A stretch of DNA of 35,420 bases from Liolophura sinensis (taxonomy: Eukaryota > Mollusca > Polyplacophora > Chitonida > Chitonidae). The notes under the pieces were generated by a model. That model had not been told where the DNA came from, made no database searches, and was given only the letters and a program-made list of their open reading frames with translations. Where the stretch lies: assembly GCF_032854445.1 (NCBI RefSeq), contig NW_027018361.1, forward strand, positions 1 to 35,420, in the 5' to 3' direction. Both the position numbers and the translations under genes were made by a program. Below, piece after piece: positions 21,411-32,395 of this stretch. How positions within the stretch are numbered: the first letter of the stretch is position 1; each line of letters begins with the position of its first letter.

Positions 21411-21959
21411 GAATTGAGCCAGGCATCGGCAGCTGTTGAAAAATTGCAAATTTCCCTGGTTTCCATGCAGTAAGAGCCGTTGCTACGCATGTGATTATGA
21501 CATAAATGATCATTCATTTGTCGCTACAGCCAAAAGTATTGGTCGGAGAGCAACGCGGATTGCACCATTCGATTTCTCGTCACAAAATACGTCGGATTAG
21601 CCTCTTACTAGTAGCACTGGAACAGTTTTTCCATTTTTGCATTTTTGCCTGGTCTTTTTGTTAATTGAAACCGGCTACACTGTACTCTGTACAATCGCGA
21701 CTGGTCATTACTACATTCAACTTTTGACTATAAGTTATGTGCCCTTCGGTAGCCCAGAAGACGTCAAGTCTTTGGGCTAAGCCCATTTAACTCACCCAGC
21801 AATTGTCTTACTTCTAAGTGCAAGACAATCTCAATGTCTTTATCTACGTGTAGAAAAACCACACCATTTGTACATAAAAAAAACAAGGTACTTGATACAG
21901 TCTGCTGTAAAAAGTACAACTAAACACTGACCCACATTTATAAGGTGCCAAAAGATGCG
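21411..21959 (+). repeat. Satellite unit M40, type T, catttat tail
   Basis: It has 'tccatgcag', 'acgcatgtg' (CACGTG lost), 'catttgtcg', 'tactacattc' and 'gtcaagtc'. Confidence 0.95.
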
Positions 21960-22508
21960 GAATTGGGCCAGGCATCGGCAGCTGTTAAAAAATTGCAAAT
22001 ATCCCTGGTTTCCATGGAGTAAGAGCCGTTGCTGGGCACGTGATTATGACATCAATGATCATTGAATTGTCGCTACAGCCAAAAGTATAGGTCGGAGAGC
22101 AACGCGGTTTGCACCATTCGATTTCTCGTCAAAAAATACGTCAGATTAGCCTCTTACCAGCAGCACTGGAACAGTTTTTCCACTTTTGCATTTTTGCCTG
22201 GTCTTTTTGTTAATTGAAATCGGCTACACTGTACTCTGTACAATCGCGACTGGTCATTACTATATTCAACTTTTGACTATAAGTTATGTGCCCTTCGGTA
22301 GCCCAGAAGACCTGAAATCTTTGGGCTAAGCCCATTTAACTCACCCAGCAATTGCCTTACTTCTAATTGCAAGACAATCTCAATGTCTTTATCTACGTGT
22401 AGAAAAACCAGACCATTTGTACATGAAAAACACAAGGTACTTGATACAGTCTGCTGTAAAAAGTACAACTAAACCCTGACTCACATTTATAAGGTGCCAA
22501 AAGATGCG
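21960..22508 (+). repeat. Satellite unit M41, type Q, catttat tail
   Basis: Sister of M25, with private 'ttctaattgc' and 'ctgactcac'. Confidence 0.95.
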
Positions 22509-23057
22509 GAATTGGGCCAGGGATCGGCAGCTGTTAAATAATTGCAAATATCCCTGGTTTCCAAGGAGTAAGAGCCGTTGCTGTGCACGTGATTATGACA
22601 TAAATGATCATTCAATTGTCACTACAGCCAAAAGTATTGGTCGGAGAGCAACGCGGTTTGCACCATTCGATTTCTCGTCACAAAATACGTCGGATTAGCC
22701 TCTTACCAACAGCACTGGAACAATCTTTCCACTTTTGCATTTTTGCCTGGTCTTTTTGTTAATTGAAATCGGCTACACTGTACTATGTACCATCGCGACT
22801 GGTCATTACTATATTCAACTTTTGACTATATGTTATGTGCCCTTCGGTAGCCCAGAAGACGTCAAATCTTTGGGCTAAGCCCATTTAACTCACCCAGCAA
22901 TTGCCTTACTTCTAAGTCGAAGACAATCTCAATGTCTTTATCTACGTGTAGAAAAACCACACCATTTGTACATGAAAAACACAAGGTCCTTGATACAGTC
23001 TGCTGTAAAAAGTACAACTTAACACAGACCCACTTCAGTAAGGTGCCAAAAGATTCG
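22509..23057 (+). repeat. Satellite unit M42, type N, cttcag tail
   Basis: Sister of M26, with private 'ttaaataattg', 'aaggtccttg' and 'aacttaacacagacc'. Confidence 0.95.
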
Positions 23058-23607
23058 GAATTGAGCCAGGCATCGGCAGCTGTTGAAAAATTGCAAATTT
23101 CCCTGGTTTCCATGGAGTAAGAGCCGTTGCTACGCACGTGATTATGACATAAATAATCATTCAATTGTCACTACAGCCAAAAGTATTGGTCGGAGAGCAA
23201 CGCGGTTTGCACCTTTTAATTTCTCGTCACAAAATACGTCGGATTAGCCTCTTACCAGCAGCACTGGAACAGTTTTTCCACTTTTGCATTTTTGCCTGGT
23301 TTTTTTTGTTAATTTTAATCGGCTACACTGTACTCTGTACAATCGCGACTGGTCATTACTATATTTAACTTTTGACTATAAGTTATGTGCCCTTCGGTAG
23401 CCCAGAAGATCTGAAATCTTTGGGCAAAGCTCATTTAACTCACCCAGCAATTGTCTTACTTCTAAGTCCAAGACAATCTCAATGTCTTTATCTACGTGTA
23501 GAAAAACCAGACCATTTGTACATAAAAAACACAAGGTACTTGATACAGTCTGCTGTAAAAAGTACAACTAAACACTGACCCACATTTATAAGGTGCCAAA
23601 AGATGCG
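23058..23607 (+). repeat. Satellite unit M43, type Q, AGATCT variant
   Basis: Sister of M27, with a longer T run and 'tatatttaac'. Length 550. Confidence 0.95.
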
Positions 23608-24156
23608 GAATTGGGCCAGGGATCGGCAGCTGTTAAAAAATTGCAAATATCCCTGGTTTCCAAGGAGTAAGAGCCGTTGCTGTGCACGTGATTGTGACAT
23701 AAATGATCATTCAATTGTCACTACAGCCAAAAGTATTGGTCGGAGAGCAACGCGGTTTGCACCATTCGATTTCTCGTCACAAAATACGTCGGATTAGCCT
23801 CTTACCAGCAGCACTGGAACAGTTTTTCCACTTTTGCATTTTTGCCTGGTCTTTTTGTTAATTGAAATCGGCTACACTGTACTCTGTACAATCGCGACTG
23901 GTCATTACTATATTCAACTTTTGACTATAAGTTATGTGCCCTTCGGTAGCCCAGAAGACCTGAAATCTTTGGGCTCAGCCCATTTAACTCACCCAGCAAT
24001 TGCCTTACTTCTAAGTGCAAGACAATCTCAATGTCTTTATCTACGTGTAGAAAAACCACACCACTTGTACATAAAAAACACAAGGTACTTGATACAGTCT
24101 GCTGTAAAAAGTACAACTGAACACTGACCCACTTCAGTAAGGTGCCAAAAGATGCG
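23608..24156 (+). repeat. Satellite unit M44, type Q, chimera
   Basis: Its 5' part matches M19 and its 3' part matches M28; see the junction entry. Confidence 0.95.
23800..23975. other. Exchange junction inside chimeric unit M44
   Basis: Up to 'gattagcctc' (about 23800) M44 matches M19: 'gggatcgg', 'tccaagga', gtgcac and 'cactacagcc'. From 'gggctcagcc' (about 23974) it matches M28, with 'caccacttg' and a cttcag tail. The crossover lies between these markers. Unequal crossover or gene conversion could produce it. Confidence 0.75.
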
Positions 24157-24705
24157 GAATTGAGCCAGGCATCGGCAGCTGTTAAAAAATTGCAAATATC
24201 CCTGGTTTCCATGCAGTAAGAGCCGTTGCTACGCACGTGATTATGACATAAATGATCATTCAATTGTCGCTACAGCCAAAAGTATAGGTTGGAGAGCAAC
24301 GCGGTTTGCACCATTCGATTTCTCGTCACAATATACGTCGGATTAGCCTCTTACTAGTAGCACTGGAACAGTTTTTCCACTTTTGCATTTTTGCCTGGTC
24401 TTTTTGTTAATTGAAACCGGCTACACTGTACTCTGTACAATCGCGACTGGTCATTACTATATTCAACTTTTGACTATAAGTTATGTGCCCTTCGGTAGCC
24501 CAGAAGACCTGAAATCTTTGGGCCAAGCGCATTTAACCCACCCAGCAATTGTCTTACTTCTAAGTGCAAGACAATCTCAATGTCTTTATCTACGTGTAGA
24601 AAAACCAGACCATTTGTACATAAAAAACACAAGGTACTTGATACAGTCTGCTGTAAAAAGTACAACTGAACACTGACCCACTTCAGTAAGGTGCCAAAGG
24701 ATGCG
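24157..24705 (+). repeat. Satellite unit M45, type T, cttcag tail
   Basis: Sister of M29, sharing 'tccatgcag', 'aggttggag', 'caatatacg' and 'taacccaccc'. The first 150 bases looked identical. Confidence 0.95.
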
Positions 24706-25254
24706 CAATTGAGCCAGGCATCGACAGCTGTTGAAAAATTGCAAATATCCCTGATTTCCATGGAGTAAGAGCCGTTGCTGGGCACGTGATTATGACATCA
24801 ATGATCATTCAATTGTCACTACAGGCAAAAGTATTAGTCGGAGAGCAACGCGGTTTGCACCATTCGATTTTTCGTCACAAAATACGTCGGATTAGCCTCT
24901 TACCAGCAGCACTGGAACAGTTTTTCCACTTTTGCATTTTTGCCTGGTCTTTTTGTTAATTGAAATCGGCTACACTGTACTCTGTACAATCGCGACTGGT
25001 CATTACTATATTCAACTTTTGACTATAAGTTATGTGCCCTTCGGTAGCCCAGAAGACGTCAAATCTTTGGGCCAAGCCCATTTAACTCACCCAGCAATTG
25101 TCTTACATCTAAGTCGAAGACAATCTCAATGTCTTTATCTACGTGTAGAAAAACCAGACCATTTGTACATAAAAAACACAAGGTACTTGATACAGTCTGC
25201 TGTAAAAAGTACAACTGAGCACAGACCCACATGAATAAGGTGCCAAAAGATTCG
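24706..25254 (+). repeat. Satellite unit M46, type Q, catgaat tail
   Basis: It opens 'caattgagcc' like M30 but lacks 'ttaattaaaatc'. It has a private 'cttacatcta'. Confidence 0.95.
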
Positions 25255-25803
25255 GAATTGAGCCAGGTATCGGCAGCTGTTGAAAAATTGCAAATTTCCC
25301 TGGTTTCCATGGAGTAAGAGCCGTTGCTGGGCACGTGATTATGACATCAATGATCATTCAATTGTCACTACAGCCAAAAGTAATGGTCGTAGAGCAACGC
25401 GGTTTGCACCATTCGATTTCTCGTCACAAAATACGTCGGATTAGCCTCTTACCAGCAGCACTGGAACAGTTTTTCCACTTTTGCATTTTTGCCTGGTCTT
25501 TTTGTTAATTGAAATCGGCTACACTGTACTCTGTACAATCGCGACTGGTCATTACTATATTCAACTTTTGACTATAAGTTATGTGCCCTTCGGTAGCCCA
25601 GAAGACCTGAAATCTTTGGGCCAAGCCCATTTAACTCACCCAGCAATTGTCGTACTTCTAAGTCCAAGACAATCTCAATGTCTTTATCTACGTGTAGAAA
25701 AACCAGACCATTTGTACATAAAAAACACAAGGTACTTGATACAGTCTGCTGTAAAAAGTACAACTGAGCACAGACCCACATGAATAAGGTGCCAAAAGAT
25801 GCG
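25255..25803 (+). repeat. Satellite unit M47, type Q, catgaat tail
   Basis: It is like M31 through 'gtcgtactt', then switches to a catgaat tail. Confidence 0.95.
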
Positions 25804-26352
25804 GAATTGAGCCAGGTATCGGCAGCTGTTGAAAAATTGCAAATTTCCCTGGTTTCCATGGAGTAAGAGCCGTTGCTGGGCACGTGATTATAACATAAAT
25901 GATCATTCAATTGTCACTACAGGCAAAAGTAATGGTCGGAGAGCAAAGCGGTTTGCACCATTCGATTTCTCGTCAAAAAATACGTCGGATTAGCCTCTTA
26001 CCAGCAGCACTGGAACAGTTTTTCCACTTTTGCATTTTTGCCTGGTCTTTTTGTTAATTGAAATCGGCTACACTGTACTCTGTACAATCGCGACTGGTCA
26101 TTACTATATTCAACTTTTGACTATAAGTTATGTGCCCTTCGGTAGCCCAGAAGACGTCAAATCTTTGGGCTCAGCCCATTTAACTCACCCAGCAATTGTC
26201 TTACTTCTAAGTGCAAGACAATCTCAATGTCTTTATCTACGTGTAGAAAAACCAGACCATTTGTACATGAAAAACACAAGGTACTTGATACAGTCTGCTG
26301 TAAAAAGTACAACTGAACACTGACCCACTTCAGTAAGGTGCCAAAAGATTCG
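25804..26352 (+). repeat. Satellite unit M48, type Q, cttcag tail
   Basis: It has 'ggtatcgg', private 'gattataac' and 'gcaaagcgg', then 'gtcaaaaaatac' and 'gggctcagcc'. Confidence 0.95.
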
Positions 26353-26901
26353 GAACTGAGCCAGGCATCGGCAGCTGTTGAAAAATTGCAAATTTCCCTG
26401 GTTTCCATGGAGTAAGAGCCGTTGCTGGGCACGTGATTATGACATCAATGATCATTCATTTGTCGCTACAGCCAAAAGTATTGGTCGGAGAGCAACGCGG
26501 ATTGCACCATTCGATTTCTCGTCACAAAATACGTCGGATTAGCCTCTTACTAGTAGCACTGGAACAGTTTTTCCACTTTTGCATTTTTGCCTGGTCTTTT
26601 TGTTAATTGAAACCGGCTACACTGTACTCTGTACAATCGCGACTGGTCATTACTACATTCAACTTTTGACTATAAGTTATGTGCCCTTCGGTAGCCCAGA
26701 AGACGTCAAATCTTTGGGCTAAGCCCATTTAACTCACCCAGCAATTGTCTTACTTCTAAGTGCAAGACAATCTCAATGTCTTTATCTACGTGTAGAAAAA
26801 CCAGACCATTTGTACGTGAAAAACACAAGGTACTTGATACAGTCTGCTGTAAAAAGTACAACTAAACACTGACCCACATTTATAAGGTGCCAAAAGATGC
26901 G
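26353..26901 (+). repeat. Satellite unit M49, type T, catttat tail
   Basis: It has 'gaactgagcc', 'catttgtcg', 'tactacattc' and 'tgtacgtgaaa'. Sister of M64. Confidence 0.95.
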
Positions 26902-27450
26902 GAATTGGTCCAGGCATCGGCAGCTGTTAAAAAATTGCAAATATCCCTGGTTTTTATGGAGTAAGAGCCTTTGCTGGGCACGTGATTATGACATCAATGA
27001 TCATTGAATTGTCGCTACAGCCAAAAGTATTGGTCGGAGAGCAACGCGGTTTGCACCATTCGATTTCTCGTCAAAAAATACGTCGGATTAGCCTCTTACC
27101 AGCAGCACTGGAACAGTTTTTCCACTTTTGCATTTTTGCCTGGTCTTTTTGTTAATTGAAATCGGCTACACTGTACTCTGTACAATCGCGACTGGTCATT
27201 ACTATATTCAACTTTTGACTATAAGTTATGTGCCCTTCGGTAGCCCAGAAGACCTGAAATCTTTGGGCTGAGTCCATTTAACTCACCCAGCAATTGCCTT
27301 ACTTCTAAGTGCAAGACAATCTCAATGTCTTTATCTACGTGTAGAAAAACCAGACCATTTGTACGTGAAAAACACAAGGTACTTGATACAGTCTGCTGTA
27401 AAAAGTACAACTAAACACTGACCCACATTTATAAGGTGCCAAAAGATGCG
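26902..27450 (+). repeat. Satellite unit M50, type Q, catttat tail
   Basis: It has 'gaattggtcc', 'ggtttttatgg', private 'gagcctttgc' and 'gggctgagtcc'. Confidence 0.95.
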
Positions 27451-27999
27451 GAATTGGGCCAGGCATCGGGAGCTGTTAAAAAATTGCAAATATCCCTGGT
27501 TTCCATGGAGAAAGAGCCGTTGCTGGGCACGTGATTGTGACATAAATGATCATTCAATTGTCACTACAGCCAAAAGTATTGGTCGGAGAGCAACGCGGTG
27601 TGTACCATTCGATTTCTCGTCACAAAATACGTCGGATTAGCCTCTTACCAGCAGCACTGGAACAATCTTTCCACTTTTGCATTTTTGCCTGGTCTTTTTG
27701 TTAATTGAAATCGGCTACACTGTACTATGTACCATCGCGACTGGTCATTACTATATTCAACTTTTGACTATAAGTTATGTGCCCTTCGGTAGCCCAGAAG
27801 ACCTGAAATCTTAGGGCCAAGCCCATTTAACTCACCCAGCAATTGTCTTACTTCTAAGTCCAAGACAATCTCAATGTCTTTATCTACGTGTAGAAAAACC
27901 ACACCATTTGTACATAAAAAACACAAGGTACTTAATACAGTCTGCTGTAAAAAGTACAACTAAACACTGACCCACATTTATAAGGTGCCAAAAGATGCG
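27451..27999 (+). repeat. Satellite unit M51, type Q, catttat tail
   Basis: Sister of M38, with 'cgggagctg', 'ggagaaagag', private 'ggtgtgtacc' and 'aaatcttaggg'. Confidence 0.95.
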
Positions 28000-28546
28000 G
28001 AATTGGGCCAGGGATCGGCAGCTGTTGAAAAATTGCAAATTTCCCTGGTTTCCATGGAGTAAGAGCCGTTGCTGGGCACCTGATTATGACATCAATGATC
28101 ATTCAATTGTCACTACAGGCAAAAGTATTGGTCGGAGAGCAACGCGGTTTGCACCATTCGATTTCTCGTCACAAAATACGTCGGATTAGCCTCTTACCAA
28201 CAGCACTGGAACAATTTTTCCAATTTTGCATTTTTGCCTGGTCTTTTTGTTAATTGAAATCGGCTACACTGTACTATGTACCATCGCGACTGGTCATTAA
28301 TATATTCAACTTTTGACTATATGTTATGTGCCCTTTGGTAGCCCAGAAGACGTCAACTTTGGGCTAAGCCCATTTAACTCACCCAGCAATTGCCTTACTT
28401 CTAAGTCCAAGACAATCTCAATGTCTTTATCTACGTGTAGAAAAACCAGACCATTTGTACATGAAAAACACAAGGTACTTGATACAGTCTGCTGTAAAAA
28501 GTACAACTGAACACTGACCCACTTCAGTAAGGTGCCAAAAGATTCG
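28000..28546 (+). repeat. Satellite unit M52, type N, 2-bp deletion
   Basis: Sister of M39 (547 bp). It has a private 'cacctgatt' that destroys CACGTG. Confidence 0.95.
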
Positions 28547-29095
28547 GAATTGAGCCAGGCATCGGCAGCTGTTGAAAAATTGCAAATTTCCCTGGTTTCC
28601 ATGCAGTAAGAGCCGTTGCTACGCATGTGATTATGACATAAATGATCATTCATTTGTCGCTACAGCCAAAAGTATTGGTCGGAGAGCAACGCGGATTGCA
28701 CCATTCGATTTCTCGTCACAAAATACGTCGGATTAGCCTCTTACTAGTAGCACTGGAACAGTTTTTCCACTTTTGCATTTTTGCCTGGTCTTTTTGTTAA
28801 TTGAAACCGGCTACACTGTACTCTGTACAATCGCGACTGGTCATTACTACATTCAACTTTTGACTATAAGTTATGTGCCCTTCGGTAGCCCAGAAGACGT
28901 CAAGTCTTTGGGCTAAGCCCATTTAACTCACCCAGCAATTGTCTTACTTCTAAGTCCAAGACAATCTCAATGTCTTTATCTACGTGTAGAAAAACCAGAC
29001 CATTTGTACATAAAAAAAACAAGGTACTTGATACAGTCTGCTGTAAAAAGTACAACTAAACACTGACCCACATTTATAAGGTGCCAAAAGATGCG
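28547..29095 (+). repeat. Satellite unit M53, type T, catttat tail
   Basis: Sister of M40, sharing 'acgcatgtg' and 'gtcaagtc'. Confidence 0.95.
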
Positions 29096-29645
29096 GAATT
29101 GGGCCAGGCATCGGCAGCTGTTGAAAAATTGCAAATATCCCTGGTTTCCATGGAGTAAGAGCCGTTGCTACGCACGTGATTATGACATAAATGATCATTC
29201 AATTGTCGCTACAGCCAAAAGTATAGGTCGGAGAGCAACGCGGTTTGCACCATTCGATTTCTCGTCAAAAAATACGTCGGATTAGCCTCTTACCAGCAGC
29301 ACTGGAACAGTTTTTCCACTTTGCATTTTTGCCAGGTCTTTTTGTTAATTGAAATCGGCTACACTGTACTCTGTACAATCGCGGACTGGTCATTACTATA
29401 TTCAACTTTTGACTATAAGTTATGTGCCCTTCGGTAGCCCAGAAGACCTGAAATCTTTGGGCTAAGCCCATTTAACTCACCCAGCAATTGTCTTACTTCT
29501 AAGTCCAAGACAATCTCAATGTCTTTTATCTACGTGTAGAAAAACCACACCATTTGTACGTGAAAAACAAAAGGTACTTGATACAGTCTGCTGTAAAAAG
29601 TACAACTAAACACTGACCCACATTTATAAGGTGCCAAAAGATGCG
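29096..29645 (+). repeat. Satellite unit M54, type Q, catttat tail, indel-rich
   Basis: It has a mixed head ('gaattgggcc' with 'ttgaaa'), and private 'ccactttgca', 'gccaggtc', 'cgcggactgg' and 'gtcttttatc'. Confidence 0.95.
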
Positions 29646-30196
29646 GAATTGAGCCAGGCATCGGCAGCTGTTGAAAAATTGCGAATTTCCCTGGTTTCCA
29701 TGGGAGTAAGAGCCGTAGCTGGGCACGTGATTATGACATAAATGATCATTCAATTGTCGCTACAGCCAAAAGTATAGGTCGGAGAGCAACGCGGTTTGCA
29801 CCATTCGATTTCTCGTCACAAAATACGTCGGAATTAGCCTCTTACCAGCAGCACTGGAACAGTTTTTCCACTTTTGCATTTTTACCTGGTCTTTTTGTTA
29901 ATTGAAATCGGCTACACTGTACTCTGTACAATCGCGACTGGTCATTACTATATTCAACTTTTGACTATAAGTTATGTGCCCTTCGGTAGCCCAGAAGACC
30001 TGAAATCTTTGGGCTAAGCCCATTTAACTCACCCAGCAATTGCCTTACTTCTAAGTGCAAGACAATCTCAATGTCTTTATCTACGTGTAGAAAAACCACG
30101 CCATTTGTACGTGAAAAACACAAGGTACTTGATACAGTCTGCTGTAAAAAGTACAACTGAACACTTACCCAATTCAGTAAGGTGCCAAAAGATGCG
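29646..30196 (+). repeat. Satellite unit M55, type Q, cttcag-like tail, indel-rich
   Basis: It has private 'ttgcgaatttc', 'catgggagtaag', 'cggaattagcc' and the tail 'cacttacccaattcag'. Length 551. Confidence 0.95.
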
Positions 30197-30746
30197 GAAT
30201 TGAGCCAGGCATCGGCAGCTGTTGAAAAATTGCAAATTTCCCTTGTTTCCATGGAATAAGAGCCGTTGCTGGGCACGTGATGTTGTCATCAATGATCATT
30301 CAATTGTCGCTACAGCCAAAAGTATTGGTCGGAGAGCAACGCGGTTTGCACCATTCGATTTCTCGTCAGAAAATACGTCGGATTAGCTCCTTACCAGCAG
30401 CACTGGAACAGTTTTTCCACTTTTGCATTTTTTTCCTGGTTATTTTGTTAACTGAAATCGGCTACACTGAACTATGTACCATCGCGACTGGTCATTACTA
30501 TATTTAACATTTGACTATAAGTTATGTGCCCTTCGGTAGCCCAGAAGACCTGAAATCTTTGGGCCAAGCCCATTTAACTCACCCAGCAATTGTCTTACTT
30601 CTAAGTCCAAGACAATCTCAATGTCTTTATCTACGTGTAGAAAAACCAGACCATTTGTACATAAGAAACACAAGGTACTTGATACAGTCTGCTGTAAAAA
30701 GTACAACTAAACACTGACCCACATTTATAAGGTGCCAAAAGATGCG
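30197..30746 (+). repeat. Satellite unit M56, type Q, catttat tail, divergent
   Basis: This is the most divergent full unit by eye: 'cccttgtttcc', 'ggaataagag', 'gatgttgtcatc', 'cgtcagaaaatac', 'tttttttcctgg', 'ttaactgaaatc', 'cactgaactatg' and 'tatatttaacattt'. Confidence 0.95.
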
Positions 30747-31296
30747 GATTGAGCCAGGCATCGCAGCTGTTGACAAATTGCAAATTTCCCTGGTTTCCAT
30801 GGAGTAAGAGCCGTTGCTACGCACGTGAATATGACATAAATGATCATTCAATTGTCGCTACAACCAAAAGTATTGGTCGAAGAGCAACGCGGTTTGCACC
30901 ATTCGATTTCTCGTCACAAAATACGTCGGATTAGCCTCTTACCAACAGCACTGGAACAATTTTTCCAATTTTGCATTTTTGCCTGGTCTTTTTGTTAATT
31001 GAAATCGGCTACACTGTACTATTGTACCATCGCGACTGGTCATTACTATATTCAACTTTTGACTATATGTTATGTGCCCTTCGGTAGCCCAGAAGACGTC
31101 AAATCTTTGGGCTAAGCCCATTTAACTCACCCAGCAATTGCCTTACTTCTAAGTCCAAGACAATCTCAATGTCTTTATCTACGTGTAGAAAAACCCACAC
31201 CATTTGTACATGAAAAAACACAAGGTACTTGATACAGTCTGCTGTAAAAAGTACAACTGAACACTGACCCACTTCAGTAAGGTGCCAAAAGATTCG
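30747..31296 (+). repeat. Satellite unit M57, type N, cttcag tail, indel-rich
   Basis: It opens 'gattgagcc' (one A lost) and has 'atcgcagctg', 'ggtcgaagag', 'actattgtacc' and 'aaacccacacc'. First of an N-T-Q trio. Confidence 0.95.
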
Positions 31297-31846
31297 GAAT
31301 TAAGCCAGGCATCGGCAGCTGTTGAAAAATTGCAAATTTCCCTGGTTTCCATGGAGTAAGAGCCGTTGCTACGCACGTGATTATGACATAAATGATCATT
31401 CATTTGTCGCTACAGCCAAAAGTATAGGTCGGAGAGCAACGCGGTTTGCACCATTCGATTTCTCGTCACAAAATACGTCGCATTAGCCTCTTACTAGTAG
31501 CACTGGAACAGTTTTTCCCACTTTTGCATTTTTACCTGGTCTTTTTGTTAATTGAAACCGGCTACACTGTACTCTGTACAATCGCGACTGGTCATTACTA
31601 CATTCAACTTTTGACTATAAGTTATGTGCCCTTCGGTAGCCCAGAAGACGTCAAATCTATGGGCCAAGCCCATTTAACTCACCCAGCAATTGTCTTACTT
31701 CTAAGTGCAAGACAATCTCAATGTCTTTATCTACGTGTAGAAAAACCAGACCATTTGTACATAAAAAAAACAAGGTACTTGATACAGTCTGCTGTAAAAA
31801 GTACAACTAAACACTGACCCACATTTATAAGGTGCCAAAAGATGCG
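31297..31846 (+). repeat. Satellite unit M58, type T, catttat tail
   Basis: It has 'gaattaagcc', 'cgtcgcattag', 'tttttcccac' and 'aaatctatggg', with 'catttgtcg' and 'tactacattc'. Confidence 0.95.
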
Positions 31847-32395
31847 GAATTGGGCCAGGCATCGGGAGCTGTTAAAAAATTGCAAATATCCCTGGTTTCC
31901 ATGGAGTAAGAGCCGTTGCTGGGCACGTGATTATGACATCAATGATGATTGAATTGTCGCTACAGCCAAAAGTATAGGTCGGAGAGCAACGCGGTTTGCA
32001 CCATTCGATTTCTCGTCAAAAAATACGTCGGATTAGCCTCTTACCAGCAGCACTGGAACAGTTTTTCCACTTTTGCATTTTTGCCTGGTCTTTTTGTTAA
32101 TTGAAATCGGCTACACTGTACTCTGTACAATCGCGACTGGTCATTACTATATTCAACTTTTGACTATAAGTTATGTGCCCTTCGGTAGCCCAGAAGACGT
32201 CAAATCTTTGGGCTAAGCCCATTTAACTCACCCAGCAATTGTCTTACTTCTAAGTGCAAGACAATCTCAATGTCTTTATCTACGTGTAGAAAAACCAGAC
32301 CATTTGTACATGAAAAACACAAGGTACTTGATACAGTCTGCTGTAAAAAGTACAACTGAACACTGACCCACTTCAGTAAGGTGCCAAAAGATTCG
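31847..32395 (+). repeat. Satellite unit M59, type Q, cttcag tail
   Basis: It has 'cgggagctg' and 'caatgatgattg', which breaks the 10-bp palindrome. Confidence 0.95.

Larger units (their letters stand above)
19765..21959 (+). repeat. Four-unit duplicated block, copy A (M37-M40)
   Basis: It matches 26902-29095 at exactly 7,137 bp (13 units of 549). Shared rare variants are 'ggtttttatgg' (M37), 'cgggagctg' with 'gagaaagag' and 'tgtacc' (M38), a 2-bp deletion giving 'gacgtcaactttggg' with 'ccctttggtag' and 'taatatattc' (M39), and 'acgcatgtg' with 'gtcaagtc' (M40). Confidence 0.88.
22509..23607 (+). repeat. Two-unit block with AGATCT variant, copy 3 (M42-M43)
   Basis: It shares the markers of M26-M27, with agatct at 23407. 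M43 has a private 'tatatttaac'. It lies inside the larger M41-M47 duplication. Confidence 0.82.
21960..25760 (+). repeat. Seven-unit segmental duplication, copy B (M41-M47)
   Basis: This is the partner of 13173-16975. It differs by scattered substitutions, by the replaced 5' part of M44, by the loss of the 'aattaaaatc' variant in M46, and by a 'catgaat' tail in M47 where M31 has 'catttat'. Confidence 0.85.
26030..27450 (+). repeat. Duplicated block 3'M48-M50, copy A
   Basis: It matches 34270-35420 at about 8,240 bp (15 units). Shared rare variants are 'gggctcagcc' with the 'gtcaaatc' form in M48/M63, 'cggaactgag' in M49/M64 and 'gaattggtcc' with 'ggtttttatgg' in M50/M65. Confidence 0.85.
26902..29095 (+). 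repeat. Four-unit duplicated block, copy B (M50-M53)
   Basis: It carries the same ordered set of rare variants as M37-M40, including the 2-bp deletion in M52. Private changes are few: 'gaattggtcc' in M50, 'ggtgtgtacc' in M51 and 'cacctgatt' in M52. Confidence 0.88.
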
